In this document: positions 31,241 to 43,161 of the stretch, piece by piece | Layout of the letters: the number at the start of each line of letters is the position of its first letter | Position numbering within the stretch: the stretch's first letter is position 1 | Origin: Takakia lepidozioides | Taxonomy: Eukaryota > Streptophyta > Takakiopsida > Takakiales > Takakiaceae | Direction of reading: 5' to 3' | Assembly (NCBI GenBank): GCA_030704615.1 | Contig: CM060732.1 | Span: 39,723,053 to 39,787,052 of the forward strand | DNA length: 64,000 nucleotides | Notes under the pieces: model-generated | Database searches by the model: none | What the model was told of the DNA's origin: nothing | The model's input: only the letters and a program-made list of their open reading frames with translations | Translations under genes and position numbers: made by a program

Positions 31241-31880
31241 GGACAGCTGCAGGGTACAAGGTAGGAGACAGAGATCATTCGAAAGGAGAGGATTTACTTT
31301 GAAGTTAAGTTTTACTTTTAAGTTCGGGAGAGGCGATGAAGACAGAGTAAAAGAAACATGGATTAGACTGAGTAGGTTTAGCAAATTGATTAGTGAGATG
31401 CGTGTACAGTGTACAGATCGTGTTGATACTAAGCGACCATCATAGTGAGCCGTGTGATATGAAGGAGATAGACTGGATTTACGAAGAAGAGCATGTACTG
31501 TTGAAATAGACGATTAAGAAAGTAACACCGGAAAACGTTTGAGCTGCAACAAGTGTCGAGAGAACGATCATTGTGAGAGATTATGCCAGGACACCATGAA
31601 GTTGTCATGAGATAGGCACAGATAGAGAAAATGTACACATCAGAGAGATCAGATGAGGATAGCTTGGTGGGATCGCAAGTAGAACTGATCCGTGCAGGCC
31701 CTGGAAACGCCAGATCGAGATGAAAGGTGGAAATAGAAAGCTGGGTAGTATGCGTTGAGGGATAGATTGTGCAAGTAAGCAAAATAGCTGAGGACCACTA
31801 CCATGAGGATGGATGGAATGTGCGTTAAGTAACTACCCGTGCACATGGCGCACCATGTAAACGAGATAACAGTGTGGGGG
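31241..31880. other. Decayed retroelement interior, nothing recognised
   Basis: No readable frames. It ends in the G-rich CAGTGTGGGGG that could be a polypurine tract for the LTR that follows. Confidence 0.35.
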
Positions 31881-32132
31881 TGCTGTAGGCAGATGCCTTA
31901 CGAGGGGGTCAAGATATCTTTTCTGAGCATTTGCCATGCCAAAGACAGGATGGTGACATGATGTCAAACAAACGAACAAGTAGCATAACAGTCCGGTCTA
32001 GGTGTCACGATGTTTTCCTGCTTCCGCTGCGGCTCATGTAGCATCGAAACTGGACTGACGGGTTGTCTGATCAAGAGGGAACGGATAGATTTACCCCGGG
32101 TGGTGAAACAAGGCCCCCATTTTTACTTTACA
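31881..32132 (+). repeat. Short LTR-like unit (252 bp)
   Basis: Begins TGCTGTAGGC after a G-rich tract and ends ACTTTACA. The last ~155 bp match the reverse complement of 24828-24990. No target duplication was identified. Confidence 0.45.
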
Positions 32133-33015
32133 ATATCATGGTAAATCATATACCCGCACAACAGCTGGTATTGACCTAGGTCACTATTGGAAATGCTAAA
32201 ATAACCAGGGGGGTTCCATTCTTAACCCTAATATTACAAAAGGAGAGCAGTCGCTCCCAGGTTTCCTTTTTAAAAGAAAAGAAAAGAAAAAACGTAAATA
32301 TCAGTCTGGTTGGTTATTTAATACCCGGGTTGATAACCACCAGACCCTGTATATCAGTCCAACAACCTCGACCTCCCAGTTGCCAAACTCTTCATGATAA
32401 TATTGTAATTTGCTTCATCACCCTTGTCATTCAATGAGGATGTCCAATGAACCTCCTGAAGCTTTATTGTTCAGCAACTTTCTTAGTGGAAGTGCTACAA
32501 GAAGCTTGAGCTGTTCCAATCAGTCATGTTTCCATTGTACTCTTGAAGTTCTCTACATCATGTCATTTTGCCTACATGTACCTGTGCACTAGCAAGTGAT
32601 AGCAAGAATGTACTGAACTCATATATCATTGGCACAAATTCTGCTTTGAGAAGGAGACATGCTACAGCTCAGATTCTAATTTGATTAATTTTTTATGTGG
32701 CAGTCTTTTTGTCGATTTAGGGTGCCAGTTTGACACCCTTCAAACTGACATTTTTTTTAGTATAGTGACATTCTTACTGTATTGTGCTAGAGACCACTGA
32801 GGTAGAAAACCACCTGGACTGGATAAAAAGTTCAAGAGAAACCCATGTGAAACAAACAGTGGGAATGACTCACATTCTATATTAACAGCACATTACAGTT
32901 GTATTTTACAAGTTTTTCCACCCCATGCAGGGTTCCCACTACAGTATCTTCTCTTACCTAAGCAGATTATCTACAAAATGTAAGAATACACCTGTGAGTA
33001 AATTTTCTACCAAAG
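32133..33015. other. Intergenic, 3' side of SAYSvFN gene
   Basis: A-T-rich. It probably contains the 3' UTR of the minus-strand gene that ends at 33016. No other feature recognised. Confidence 0.45.
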
Positions 33016-35245
33016 TCAGAACTGCCCAGCACGGATATCTCTATCTAATCTGTCAGCATTTAGTGTGCCAGGCAGCTCCCTGAAGCCTTCGTTGAAGATA
33101 GAATATGCACTGCCAACAACAATGACGAAAAATCAATCAGCTCACCAAGTACATTGCATACCCAAGGTAAACTTTGATCAGACTTGTATCAGTCTCCTGG
33201 GCTTCCTAACTCTCAAAGCTCCCACATGTAGAAGCCAATTCATACCTTGCCTCTCCTGCTTGACGCTTCCCAAGGTTGAAAAAGATGATAAACAACGCTG
33301 AACCAAACACCTGTACCCAGTAGCCTTGTGCCTTGTGAGAAGGCATAAATCCCCTCAATTAATGTGGAATACTACATCTAAGTGAAGTTTACAACAAAAC
33401 TGCAGCACAGCTGAGTATTGCTGTTATTGACAAACTTTCTGTTGTTTTCAGCTACAAGAAGCTAGGCTCTCAAAGCTAAACGCACATGGCAAAGAAATGG
33501 AGAGGAAACTGAAAGTCAGGACAAAGAAGCCGTCGTAACTTACATACAGAGGGCCAAGATCCCACCGATGAGCTATGGGCGCTAGAACAAACCATAAGAC
33601 AATTAGAAGCCAGGCTCGGAAGCTGATGGAGAAAAACATGATGAGTGCTACATCTGAACAAAACCATGCAACCAAGGAAAGTAATGGGTGACATTCAAAC
33701 TCCTTAGTGGCAAGCAGATACTTGCTCTTGCACCTGGATAGCTTTGCTAGTGAGTGGTGGAAACAAAAATTGACAATCAAATGAAAAACAGAGAGAGAAG
33801 AGAAAGAAAGCCAGTATCTCCAAGAGGTCATCTTTTGTGTATTCTTGCACCTGGACAGCGTTACTAGCAGTTATATTTGCCCAAAGGGTGCAAATAGAGA
33901 TTCACGATTTGAAGAGAAACAGAGAAAGAAACAGAAAGGAACACAGCCAGAATCTCCAAAAGGCCCTCTTTGGACCTTCCTTGCAGTATCAACAAGTGCT
34001 CACAATTTACTCTAACAAGTCAACTGTTACCAGGAAGTCTTAGCTTCTCCCGCATGACCCAGGCAAGATGTCTTTGGAGGGGCGTGGCTGTCTCACGCAG
34101 CTTAAACCTCTGCAGGGTCAAATGACAAAATGGCATCCGTTGTCAGCTCTCCAACCACATACTACCGAGGGTTTTGAGCGTCGAAAAACGAAGCATACAA
34201 TTCTTGTAGGAGAAGCAGACAAGTTTGTTTGGCAGACAAGCTGAAAATTGTGAGTGAGGAAAAAATCTCAGTGAAGATCTAAGAGATAACTTACAAGGTC
34301 TTCATCCTCTTGGTCAATATCTCCATCCATGCTCGTAATATGCTTTGGTGGCGCCTTTGGTGCTACAATTGCAATCATGGAATCTGCTCTGACCCCACAT
34401 TCATTCAAAGCAATTCCATATTCAAATACAGCCCTTGTCCAGCATTGCCAAGTGCTCTACATTGACCATCTGATAATTCAAATGGATCCGTGATGGGGTC
34501 CTCCCCCTCTCCCTCTCCCTTTGTGGATATACCAATTCTGTTGTGTGATCTCTCCATCACAGCCAGCAGACTGTGTTCACAACTAAAGACTGAGATTCAA
34601 GGAGAGAAAACCCTAAAACCAGCTTCGACAAAGCTATTTCCCCAAAACTAAGTATGACACGGGAAAGTCATCACCATTCAAAAGGACACAGTCTCCATTT
34701 CCTCCAAAGGTTCCTAAGGTCCTTACCTCCATCAGCAAGAGTGACGATCGATGGTTTCCCATTCTTATCATCCTGGAGAGTCTTACCCCCCAGCACAAGC
34801 TTCAATCTTTCGTAAGGCAAACCCAGCTCCTTTTCCACCAATCTTCGAACAGCAGCTACCTAAAACCCCCAAAACCTAGAAATCAGCAACTTAAATAGGT
34901 CCTGTCCTCACCTCCCGCACGTCAGCAATTCCTGCTTAAGGAATAGATCGGAGCATCACAAAATAGGCGAATTTTCGCCCTATACCTGGCACATGTATTC
35001 CCGAACAATTATGGTGAATTCCGGAAAATATACACTAACCGACATCTTCTTGGAAAGCATTGCTTTAGAAGCAGTGATGCAGGCACTGCATGACCTCTAG
35101 CCACGGACAAACCTGGGAGACTATGAAACATCGACTGTGAGGAAAATCCGCGATCACTTCCAAATGATTTTACCTCAATGTCCGGGGGAACTTCCAAAAT
35201 GTGGCGCCTTGTGGATCCAACTGCGCGCAAATCCACTCTCACCAT
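33016..35245 (-). CDS. SAYSvFN-domain, ubiquitin-like membrane protein
   Basis: Seven coding exons, minus strand: 35174-35245, 34727-34859, 34295-34383, 34031-34109, 33544-33653, 33246-33310, 33016-33109. All introns are GT-AG and phases agree, giving 213 residues. Residues 1-80 form a ubiquitin-like fold (MVRVDLRAVGSTRRHILEV; ELGLPYERLKLVLGGKTLQD). A linker with APKAPPKH follows. A hydrophobic helical pair (FRAWLLIVLWFVLAP; SALFIIFFNLGKR) precedes the C-terminal SAYSIFNEGFRELPGTLNAD and DRDIRAGQF. Known: animal SAYSD1, sharing this C-terminal domain, is an ER membrane factor in translocation-associated quality control; plant homologues have the same N-terminal ubiquitin-like part. An ER role here is inferred from family. 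Intron 3 contains a hairpin repeat (34160-34260). Confidence 0.93.
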
Positions 35246-37873
35246 CTTTCCACTGCGATGCAATCGACCCTCCCCTCCCTCTCCGTCTACAATACCTTCT
35301 TGTGTGCATCGGATGCTTGAATGCGACAGAGTTAGGTATTCATCCAAAGTGCGTGGAATTGCTCGACTTAGACCTGCCCTAAAACATCAACGGTCAGATC
35401 TGCGCAGTAGTTTATTTTAGGGTTTAGCTCTCTCTTCAAGTATCGCAGCAGCCTCTACGTTCCTTCTCTTCTCTGTGTCTTGTGATCACCATCCACTGCT
35501 CTTTTCGTGGATCTGTTTGTGGACACTCACGTTGGGTTTGATTGTCTCGTAGTTGCGAGGGTGTCCTTGGAGGGATGTAGGGTCTGAGGTATACTTGCAG
35601 TCCTCTTGCAGCTAATTTAGTGTTTCATTGCGGCTCGGTTCTGTCTTTGATTTGTTTCTGCATCTGTGAGAGCGAGTGCATGCTTTGTATGAGTAGTGTG
35701 TATGTTCTTTTTTTGATCTGAAGGCCGATGAAGATTTGTTTTTTGGAATTACCGGCTGAGGGTTGCTAACTCGATGCTGATAACTGGCTGACTGAGGCCT
35801 TTCTCTCTGCTGGGAGGCACCCTGTCTCTTGGGAATGATGCTTCGGTCTCTTTTCCGGATTTGTGGTCTTTGTGAGTGGAGTGTGTTTCTGCCGACCATG
35901 CCACGAAAGGGGTAGCATATGCTGTAATCCTCGATTCGACCAGGGTTTGGCATAGATCAACCTTCACTTCTCGATAGGAAGCCATTTGTATCGCCTACCA
36001 AGGTCATTGCTTATGGTGCCATTTAGGGTGATGATATTTATGCCAGGGTCTTGCTGTAGCATGGAGTCACGTTCTTTTTCTTCTTCTTGAAAGTCAAGGA
36101 TGAGCTGTGTTTGTTTGTTCACGGGAGGCGGGAGGGATGTTTCCGCTTTCTTTTGGTATGGAATTCGTAGTGGGCAAGTAACTGTGATACCCGATGATGA
36201 TAATCTCCCAATATAGGAAGTGCCGTATGACGTTCAAATCAGTGTTTCTCTACCATATCAGTAGCATGGTAGAAGGTTACTTTCTTTTGTGGCGGAAGAA
36301 GGTATTCTGGAGACCTGCTTATTGGTATGGTTGGCAAGCACTTGATGAATGATTTGTCACGGGTCTCAGAGGGTTTCGCTCACTTCTAAAACTATTTAAT
36401 CTACGTAGTTTTCCTGTTGCTGGTCTGGAGCTCTCTCATATTTTTTATGCTGTGATGATACCAAAGTGTTTCGGACTAGAGTTTCTGATCTGGCACAGCC
36501 AGTCTGAAGAAACCACTCTTGGCTGTCTGAGCATCCTCATGGACATGAATTTACGTCTGCTGTGTTTGGCCACCTTCTGTAAAAGACACTATCGAGTTTT
36601 CCAATACTTAATGGCTAGAAGAAGGTGGCCAATATTGATCGTGGTAAATTCTGGATCACTGGGCAATTGATTTGGTCTCATTGAAGCCGGGAAAGCCACG
36701 GGACATTTGCGTTGTGTCAGGCCTGTAGTCTCCCAAACTACTCTTGTTCGTCCATTCTCTCGAGCTTCTACACTACCTTTCTGGACCTTTGCAATGCCTT
36801 GGCCAGCTTTCTACCAGTAACTCTGTAGATCACACTGCCGACAGGGGGCGGCTCTAATTTTTCCACTACATCAGTCGGATTGTTCACACAGCAAGCAATG
36901 TTGTCTTCTCTTTGTAGATGCGTACCTAAGTACAAGATGGTTATAATGTAGTGTGGCTTAAGTAGGTACAATTCTGCCGTCCACCAATGCTTCTCGCTTT
37001 TATCGAAACCAAGAGGGAATCTCCAGGTCCCTCGTACAAAGTGGCTCTCCTTTCTCTCAAATCAGTACCCCTAAATCAGGGTCAAAAGAAAATTCTCTAA
37101 ATACCAGTACAAATGTGAAGGAACGATTATTCGGTTCGACTCAATCTGAGGAAGTGCAAGTCACCACTGTCGTCACCACTGTGGCCAGAAAGACAGCAAA
37201 TGTTATAATTGCTATTGCTGTTAGCTACTGCTTCAAGTTTCTTTGTAATTGCAGAAAAGTTTAATGATAGCCTCACTGGTTAGCCCCCACCTAAATAAAC
37301 ATCCAAAGATTTGTAGAATTGCAGCTCCTTAGAGGATTCCGATGAGGCTGCCAGAGTATGAAGACTGAAAATCAAAACCAACACTTATTAGCCCTTGCAG
37401 GATTTGGGATATGCTCTGATGCCTGTGCGGGAGAGGAAGGGAATAATGCTATCTGGAGAAGCGAGATCAGCCAAGGAAAGTGTCGGAGAAGATCGCTTGG
37501 TGAAACCACCTGCAGACAGACGACTCCGCTGCAACGTTCACCTACACTTGGGTTGTCGCCAGGAAATCGACTTGGACGCTATCCAACTGCAAAGCTCGGT
37601 GCAGTGTAAAGTCACTCAAGTTTCATACTCCTGCACAGAAAAATACACCACAGCCGAGTAGATGTAGACATTAAGTAACGGGGGCTGCCCAAGTCCTTTC
37701 CTCGCCAGATTGCTCACAGAAGGTCTCTCTGAGGGGGCAGCCTCAATGCCAATCAAATGGCAATGGTAGAAAAGTGAATACCCACCTTCCAGAAATGTCG
37801 AAAATGTGGGGTCATATTTCTCAATTCATGAGAACCGCAACCAACCATTTGACATCATACAGTGAAATATTCC
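35246..37873. other. Intergenic between two minus-strand genes
   Basis: Should hold the promoter and 5' UTR of the SAYSvFN gene (from 35246) and the 3' UTR of the fucosyltransferase-family gene. Short open frames have no recognisable motifs. No TATA box could be assigned with confidence. Confidence 0.4.
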
Positions 37874-40800
37874 TCAGTCATTTGGGTCAGTATCCTCATC
37901 CGCTTCCCCATGTTTGAGCTCATCTCCTCCATCTTCCCCAGCTGGTACCAGCTCACTGGTTGGTAGCATGTCAGTGCTTGTTACCATTCCCTCAAGGTCA
38001 TCTTTCTCTTCCTCTCTCTCCTCTCCAACTTCGTTGGGTGGGAATAGTGTAGCCATCCATTTAGGGCATTCTTCCTCATCACCCCATAGCACTCGTTCGT
38101 CTGGTCCTTCTTGCATCATGTCCAACTTGTACTGCACCTTGGTCTTTCCTGTTTGGCAAGCACACTCTGGAAGTGGGTGCGCAAGGAAAGATTTTGGTTT
38201 GATTAAGAGCGAGGAATTGGCAAGACCCTCTAATTCGAGAGATCTTGTCAGCAACTTACGCACACGAACCATCCACTCCTGGTCAAGATTGTAGGAACGC
38301 CCATCAATCTGGTCCATGTGATTGGCTATGGCTGTCCTGTCATACGGAAGACTGACCAACATCAGTGTCTCTTCTACAGCAACTACAGGAACTATGTCAC
38401 TAGTGCCTTTAGCTATGAATGAATAAAGATAGCTATGGGCTGATCTCTGTCCCATCCTGTTCCCTCTGTCTCTCTCATATGCACAAACACAGTGTGAGCA
38501 TACATATGCATTGCAGAACTCTCCAGGCACCCTCCAGATCCCTGTCCAACATTTTGATGCCTAAATAATGCTGCATGGAAGCCCGGATAACCAAAAGCAG
38601 AAAATGGTGTCCAATTGGAGTGTAAATACATCATACAACCACAATTGAGCTAATCACTGGCAAATGGCCCACCTGTCAGGACGATATGTCTTGAGAGATG
38701 CTGAAGCATAGAGCCGGTAACCCATCACCAAGCTTGCAAAGTTGGGGCTCCCTTTACTGTCTCTGTCGAATGCGGGGAAGAAGGCGTTGGCTTCAGCACA
38801 GACAATGTAGTCCAATGCCGCCCACAGTAGCTTGTGACCCCGTTCTCTTGTCTGTGCAATGTTTGGACGTGGCTCAGTATCTGTCTCACCAATCCATCCC
38901 CACCAGCCTTCTACCTCATGCAGTGGCTTTCCCCGTGGTAAGGGAGGAGGAAGAGGCCTAGGCCTAGATCCAGCTTTTTCCCAGGCTTCAAGCCATAGCC
39001 TTTCAGCATTTGCAGGTGGGGGTTGGTACACAGGAGAGGGGAGAGGGTCTTCAGGACCGTAAACATGGGAGCGTTCTTCCTCCGTGCTAAGAGTGGCATG
39101 ATCATCCAGGTTATGGTACATGCTTCGTAAGGGCAAAAGCACACGCTGGCCACCAAAGAACTCTGTGCCAGAGAGGTAGATACGAGTGTCACGCGGATAA
39201 CCCAACACTTGCAGCAGAATCCCAACCTTTCAGCCCAAAAGTCATCACCATACATGAATCAGTGCACTCATCTCTTTGGAATCCACGGGGAGATGAGGTT
39301 ATCAGAGGGATATTAACAAGAGGGGCTAAGGAGCTGGAGTAATAGGCTGTTATATTGATCCACTAATTGAAGCCTTTGCAGCTTGCAATTCCTTCTACTA
39401 GCTGGGGTGCGTTAACAATGTCTCAGCACCCCAACAGTCAAAAAGATATCACCAAATCACCTTTTAGTTGCAAGGTAAAAAATACTGATGAGAGTCGCTT
39501 TTTGAATCAGATCACCAAACTAACTGGCCTGATTTCCATGATGGCGCAAACCAATGTGTTTTTCAACATTGGGGCTACTACTGGGTTGTTTGGAAAAACT
39601 CAAAACAAAAGCCAATTAGCACTGCCAAGGAGTACCTCTTCAGGCATTAATGGACAGAGGCCCTTGTGGCGCTGCCTATCAGAATCCACTTTGAGTTCAC
39701 CTTTGATCTGTCCCGCCCGAATTAACTGTGCTCTTTTTGACTGTATACTCTCTGTCTGGAGATCCTGAACCCCCCCACACACAGCACATGACAATTGCTG
39801 CCATACACAATTACATACTCCTCTCTTGTCCACGTGGGTTACAAATATCTTTTCTTCCCTTTTCTTTCTCTAGTTCTTATTAGAAAGAAACTGTGCGCGC
39901 CATAACATCATGTAGGCAAATCTTGTGTGGTAGCTTTTTCAACTGCCATATGCAAATAACAATTTATGCAGAATACACAACGAGTCTAAGAGAGGTCCTA
40001 TTTGCTAAAATTATGAGACACAGCAACACCAAAAGGGGGAGAAAGATAGACAGTACTTGGAAGAGCTCAGCGCAACCGTGGTAAGCAAGTGTATCTCTCT
40101 CCAAGCCTACATGGACTGCCAGGTATGGACGCCCTTTTTCCTGCAACCTGATCCATCCACAGTTTAGCATGGCGTGTTTACTATGTGAATACCAGCATGG
40201 AGATCTGTTTCAACTTTCCAGCCGTAGATTCACTTCCATTTGGAGTACAAGAGCTGTCCACATTAGATGCCATTCCCTTCCGACGTCTGAGGCCAAAGCT
40301 AGTCAGGGAGGGCCTACGGCACTGCCATGATCCCTTCAAAGCCACCTCCATGTTCAAGCTCACAACAAAATTGCTATGAGAAAGATATTAGGGTTGATTG
40401 GAAGGAGGTTGCAAGTTTTCAGCTTCTAGTAACCCCTCAGATGTGTAGACATTAAATGATAACAGGAAGAAATACATCTTAGAAAAATATGAGTACCTTT
40501 GGACCATTTGAGAGCCCAGTTCAAGAAGCTCTTGCCGAAACTGAAGAGCATGAAATGCAACTCGGCACCGCAGTCTCTGGTACTCGGCCAGCTCAGGTGG
40601 AAGCAAACTCTGTACCATTGTCCGAAATTGGCCCAGAAATGAGCCTACCTCCATTTTCATCGTTTCACCCTTAGGTATACTTCACTCAGTCTCTCCCCTT
40701 CCCAAACAACTTCCCAACACCAATCCTCTGGTTGCTCACATAATTTCCTTCTCACCAATGCTAGATCCACATGAACCTCCTAGTTGGACAAATATAATTG

Positions 40801-43161
40801 ACAGACTGGTTAAGTACAAAAGTTCTTGATTTAGAATGTCCTTTGGCACCAGTTCACACTCCCATGGACTTCCGCCGGACCATAATACTACCCCAAAAAC
40901 AGGTGGACAGGCATTCACAGATGGTGAGATTCAATGACCAGTCTCTGGATTCATGGAGGCAAGCCACTGGATGCACCTGCAAACCGCCGCCTCGGGACAG
41001 GCGAAGACCCAAAGCTCCTTGCTTCTTCAACTCTGGCAAAACCTGTTGCAAGTAGAATTCTGGTGAGGCTGAGATTGGAGGGGTGATCACAGACAGTGTC
41101 TTCCGCTTCCGGGCTGATCGCAATTTCTTGGGAAGGAGCTTGACAGCATGGATATCATCCGCAAGGGCAGTAATAAAGTGGTGTGCACTGTACAGGTAGC
41201 CAAAACCCTTGAACTTCGAGCTGCAAATGCGCACACAAATCTAGAAACCAATGAGCCTTGGAATTTTTCTGTTTCCAAAAATGGAAGAGTAGCTGTGGAA
41301 CTGAAAGACCAACTTCTTGACCTCTACGGTGCCCCTTGAATGGTTCTTCAACCAGAACAACATGAAGAAGCAAAAGCATAATAATGTCAAGCACTGATCT
41401 ACAGTCAATTTATGGTCCATGCGCACTGCTATGAGAAAACAACACAGAGACTAATACAATCAACCATTCAGTCTCAAGAGGAAGAATGACCCTGATGAGG
41501 TCTGCAAGGGTCCAGTTAAAAAGTGTCTCCACAAGGTGATTCCCCCCACCTTATGCCTTTTGCAGCAGCAACTTCATGGAGCCGAGGAATAGCAAGAGTT
41601 GCGTTTAAAAGCCTGGCAATTACCACCAAGTCACATATCTGGCACCCAGGAATGCACTCCAAAAATGGGTCTCAGTGAACTTTGCTCCAGAAATCCAGTT
41701 CAACATCAATGCAGTGACTCCTAACTACAAATACTTGCCATCTCCCATAAAGTTGGTGAAAACACCATCTGCTGTGTTAGACAGACCTTTTGAATGAGAA
41801 AGATGCAGAGAAGTCAGTGGCAGGTGCATGAAATACCAGGTAGAAATTACAAGTACGTACATTAATCAACACAAGAGGTCTCCTCTGTAGCATTTATGAT
41901 AACACTAAGCTGTAACCAGGCCTGATTATGACTTGCATCACAAAAGATGCAAAATTCCCTTAGTGCCAGCTGAAACCAAAACCTCCTGAAGCCACAATAC
42001 ACTGCACTTCATCTCTGTTGCTGTAATTCTACTATCAATGTCACAGTGCAGATTTTCCTCCGCACTTTGACTTTCTATGAATTCCTACGATTTTGGGAAT
42101 ATCACTTACAGATGTCCGAATTTCATGAAACTCGCCTTTGATCTCGGCAAATAGGTAGCCATTGCCTGGCCAGCTTGGAGCTGCGACCAGCCCCAAGGTA
42201 TTCAAATTATTATCCTCATCCTAACAACAAACATAAGCAAGACTTCCAGATCGAAAAACTCCAACAAGGCTCAGCAGATCTTTTATTCAGAATGGTTTCA
42301 CGTATACTGAAATTAATATAGAACTTAAGCTGAGGCGAACACAAATCTGTCTCAAACAATTGATCCCCATCTGCTCGGAGGGAGTAAAACCATCCTTCTA
42401 ATGCACAAGGACAACTACCCTAGGACACTGCCTCTGCAATATGTCATCCTCCCAGAGGACGCAGAGGTGATCGACGATGGTTTCCGACCTCTCTCTGGCT
42501 CTCTCATCGAGGAGTGAAACTCACGTGGATAAGATTCTCTCGGAGCCGCATGGGGAAAGAGATTGCGTAGAAATTGAACATGTTTCCATACTTTGCCGAA
42601 GTGAGAACCCTGCAATCTCATCATCCCATCCAAATTATCTTTACAATTGGCCAAGGAGGTACCACCATGAAATTCTGACTCGCAGAGTTAGTAACCTCGA
42701 AACCACACCCGTTCTTGCAATTCTGGAAGTCTGGGGCTTTTGGGTAAATCAAGCAGAGGAAACCAATCTTACTCTTGCCGCCACCACCAACTTGAAGGAA
42801 AAATAAGTGCGACAATCTCTCATCTAATTAAAGCCACTTCAAGAAAGAGAAAAAGAGAAGAATTCTATTATGTCCGGGAGGCCCCAGAGAGAGAGAGAGA
42901 GAGAGAGAGATAGTGAAAACTACTGTAAAACATCCAGGACAGAGATACGGAGAGAGAAACAACCAGGTGAGGTTCTTCAATTCTGTGGGTGCGCTCGCGC
43001 CAGCTGAAGATGGTGTGCGCAATGTGCACAACCTCTGCCTCTTGTTTAGATGAGTTCTTGGCCAACAAGAAACTGGCCGCGAGCGACACGATCATTAAAA
43101 GCAGGCCAACCAACGCCACTAATCTTATTCTGGATCTAAAAGCCACTTTAGCTATCTCCAT
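37874..43161 (-). CDS. O-fucosyltransferase family protein (plant PF10250 type)
   Basis: Multi-exon minus-strand gene. Exon 1 (about 42967-43161) starts at ATG 43161 with a type II membrane anchor (VALVGLLLMIVSLAASFLLA). Exon 2 in 42620-42815 is unresolved. Resolved exons: 42525-42609, 42110-42220, 41550-41638, 40977-41220, 40497-40609, 40057-40147, 39636-39764, 38673-39226, 37874-38336; phases agree and donors/acceptors are GT-AG. Diagnostic segments in order: NGYLF; ICDLVVIARLLNATLAIP; SASPEFYLQQVLP; LRCRVAFHALQFR; LAVHVGLERDTLAYHGCAEL; GLCPLMPEEVG; YLSGTEFFGGQR; GWIGETDTEP; ASLVMGYRLYASASLKTYRP; PKSFLAHPLPEC. The total is about 700 residues. It is probably a Golgi glycosyltransferase using GDP-fucose; substrate unknown. 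The tail beyond PEC is an unusually acidic extension. Confidence 0.88.
42886..42910. repeat. (GA)n microsatellite in intron 1
   Basis: About 12 GA units just inside the first intron of the fucosyltransferase-family gene. Confidence 0.85.

Noticed and set aside
40181-40379. Extra exon for the fucosyltransferase-family gene
   Set aside because: The exons at 40497-40609 and 40057-40147 join directly in phase, giving the contiguous family motif; this open stretch lies within the intron.
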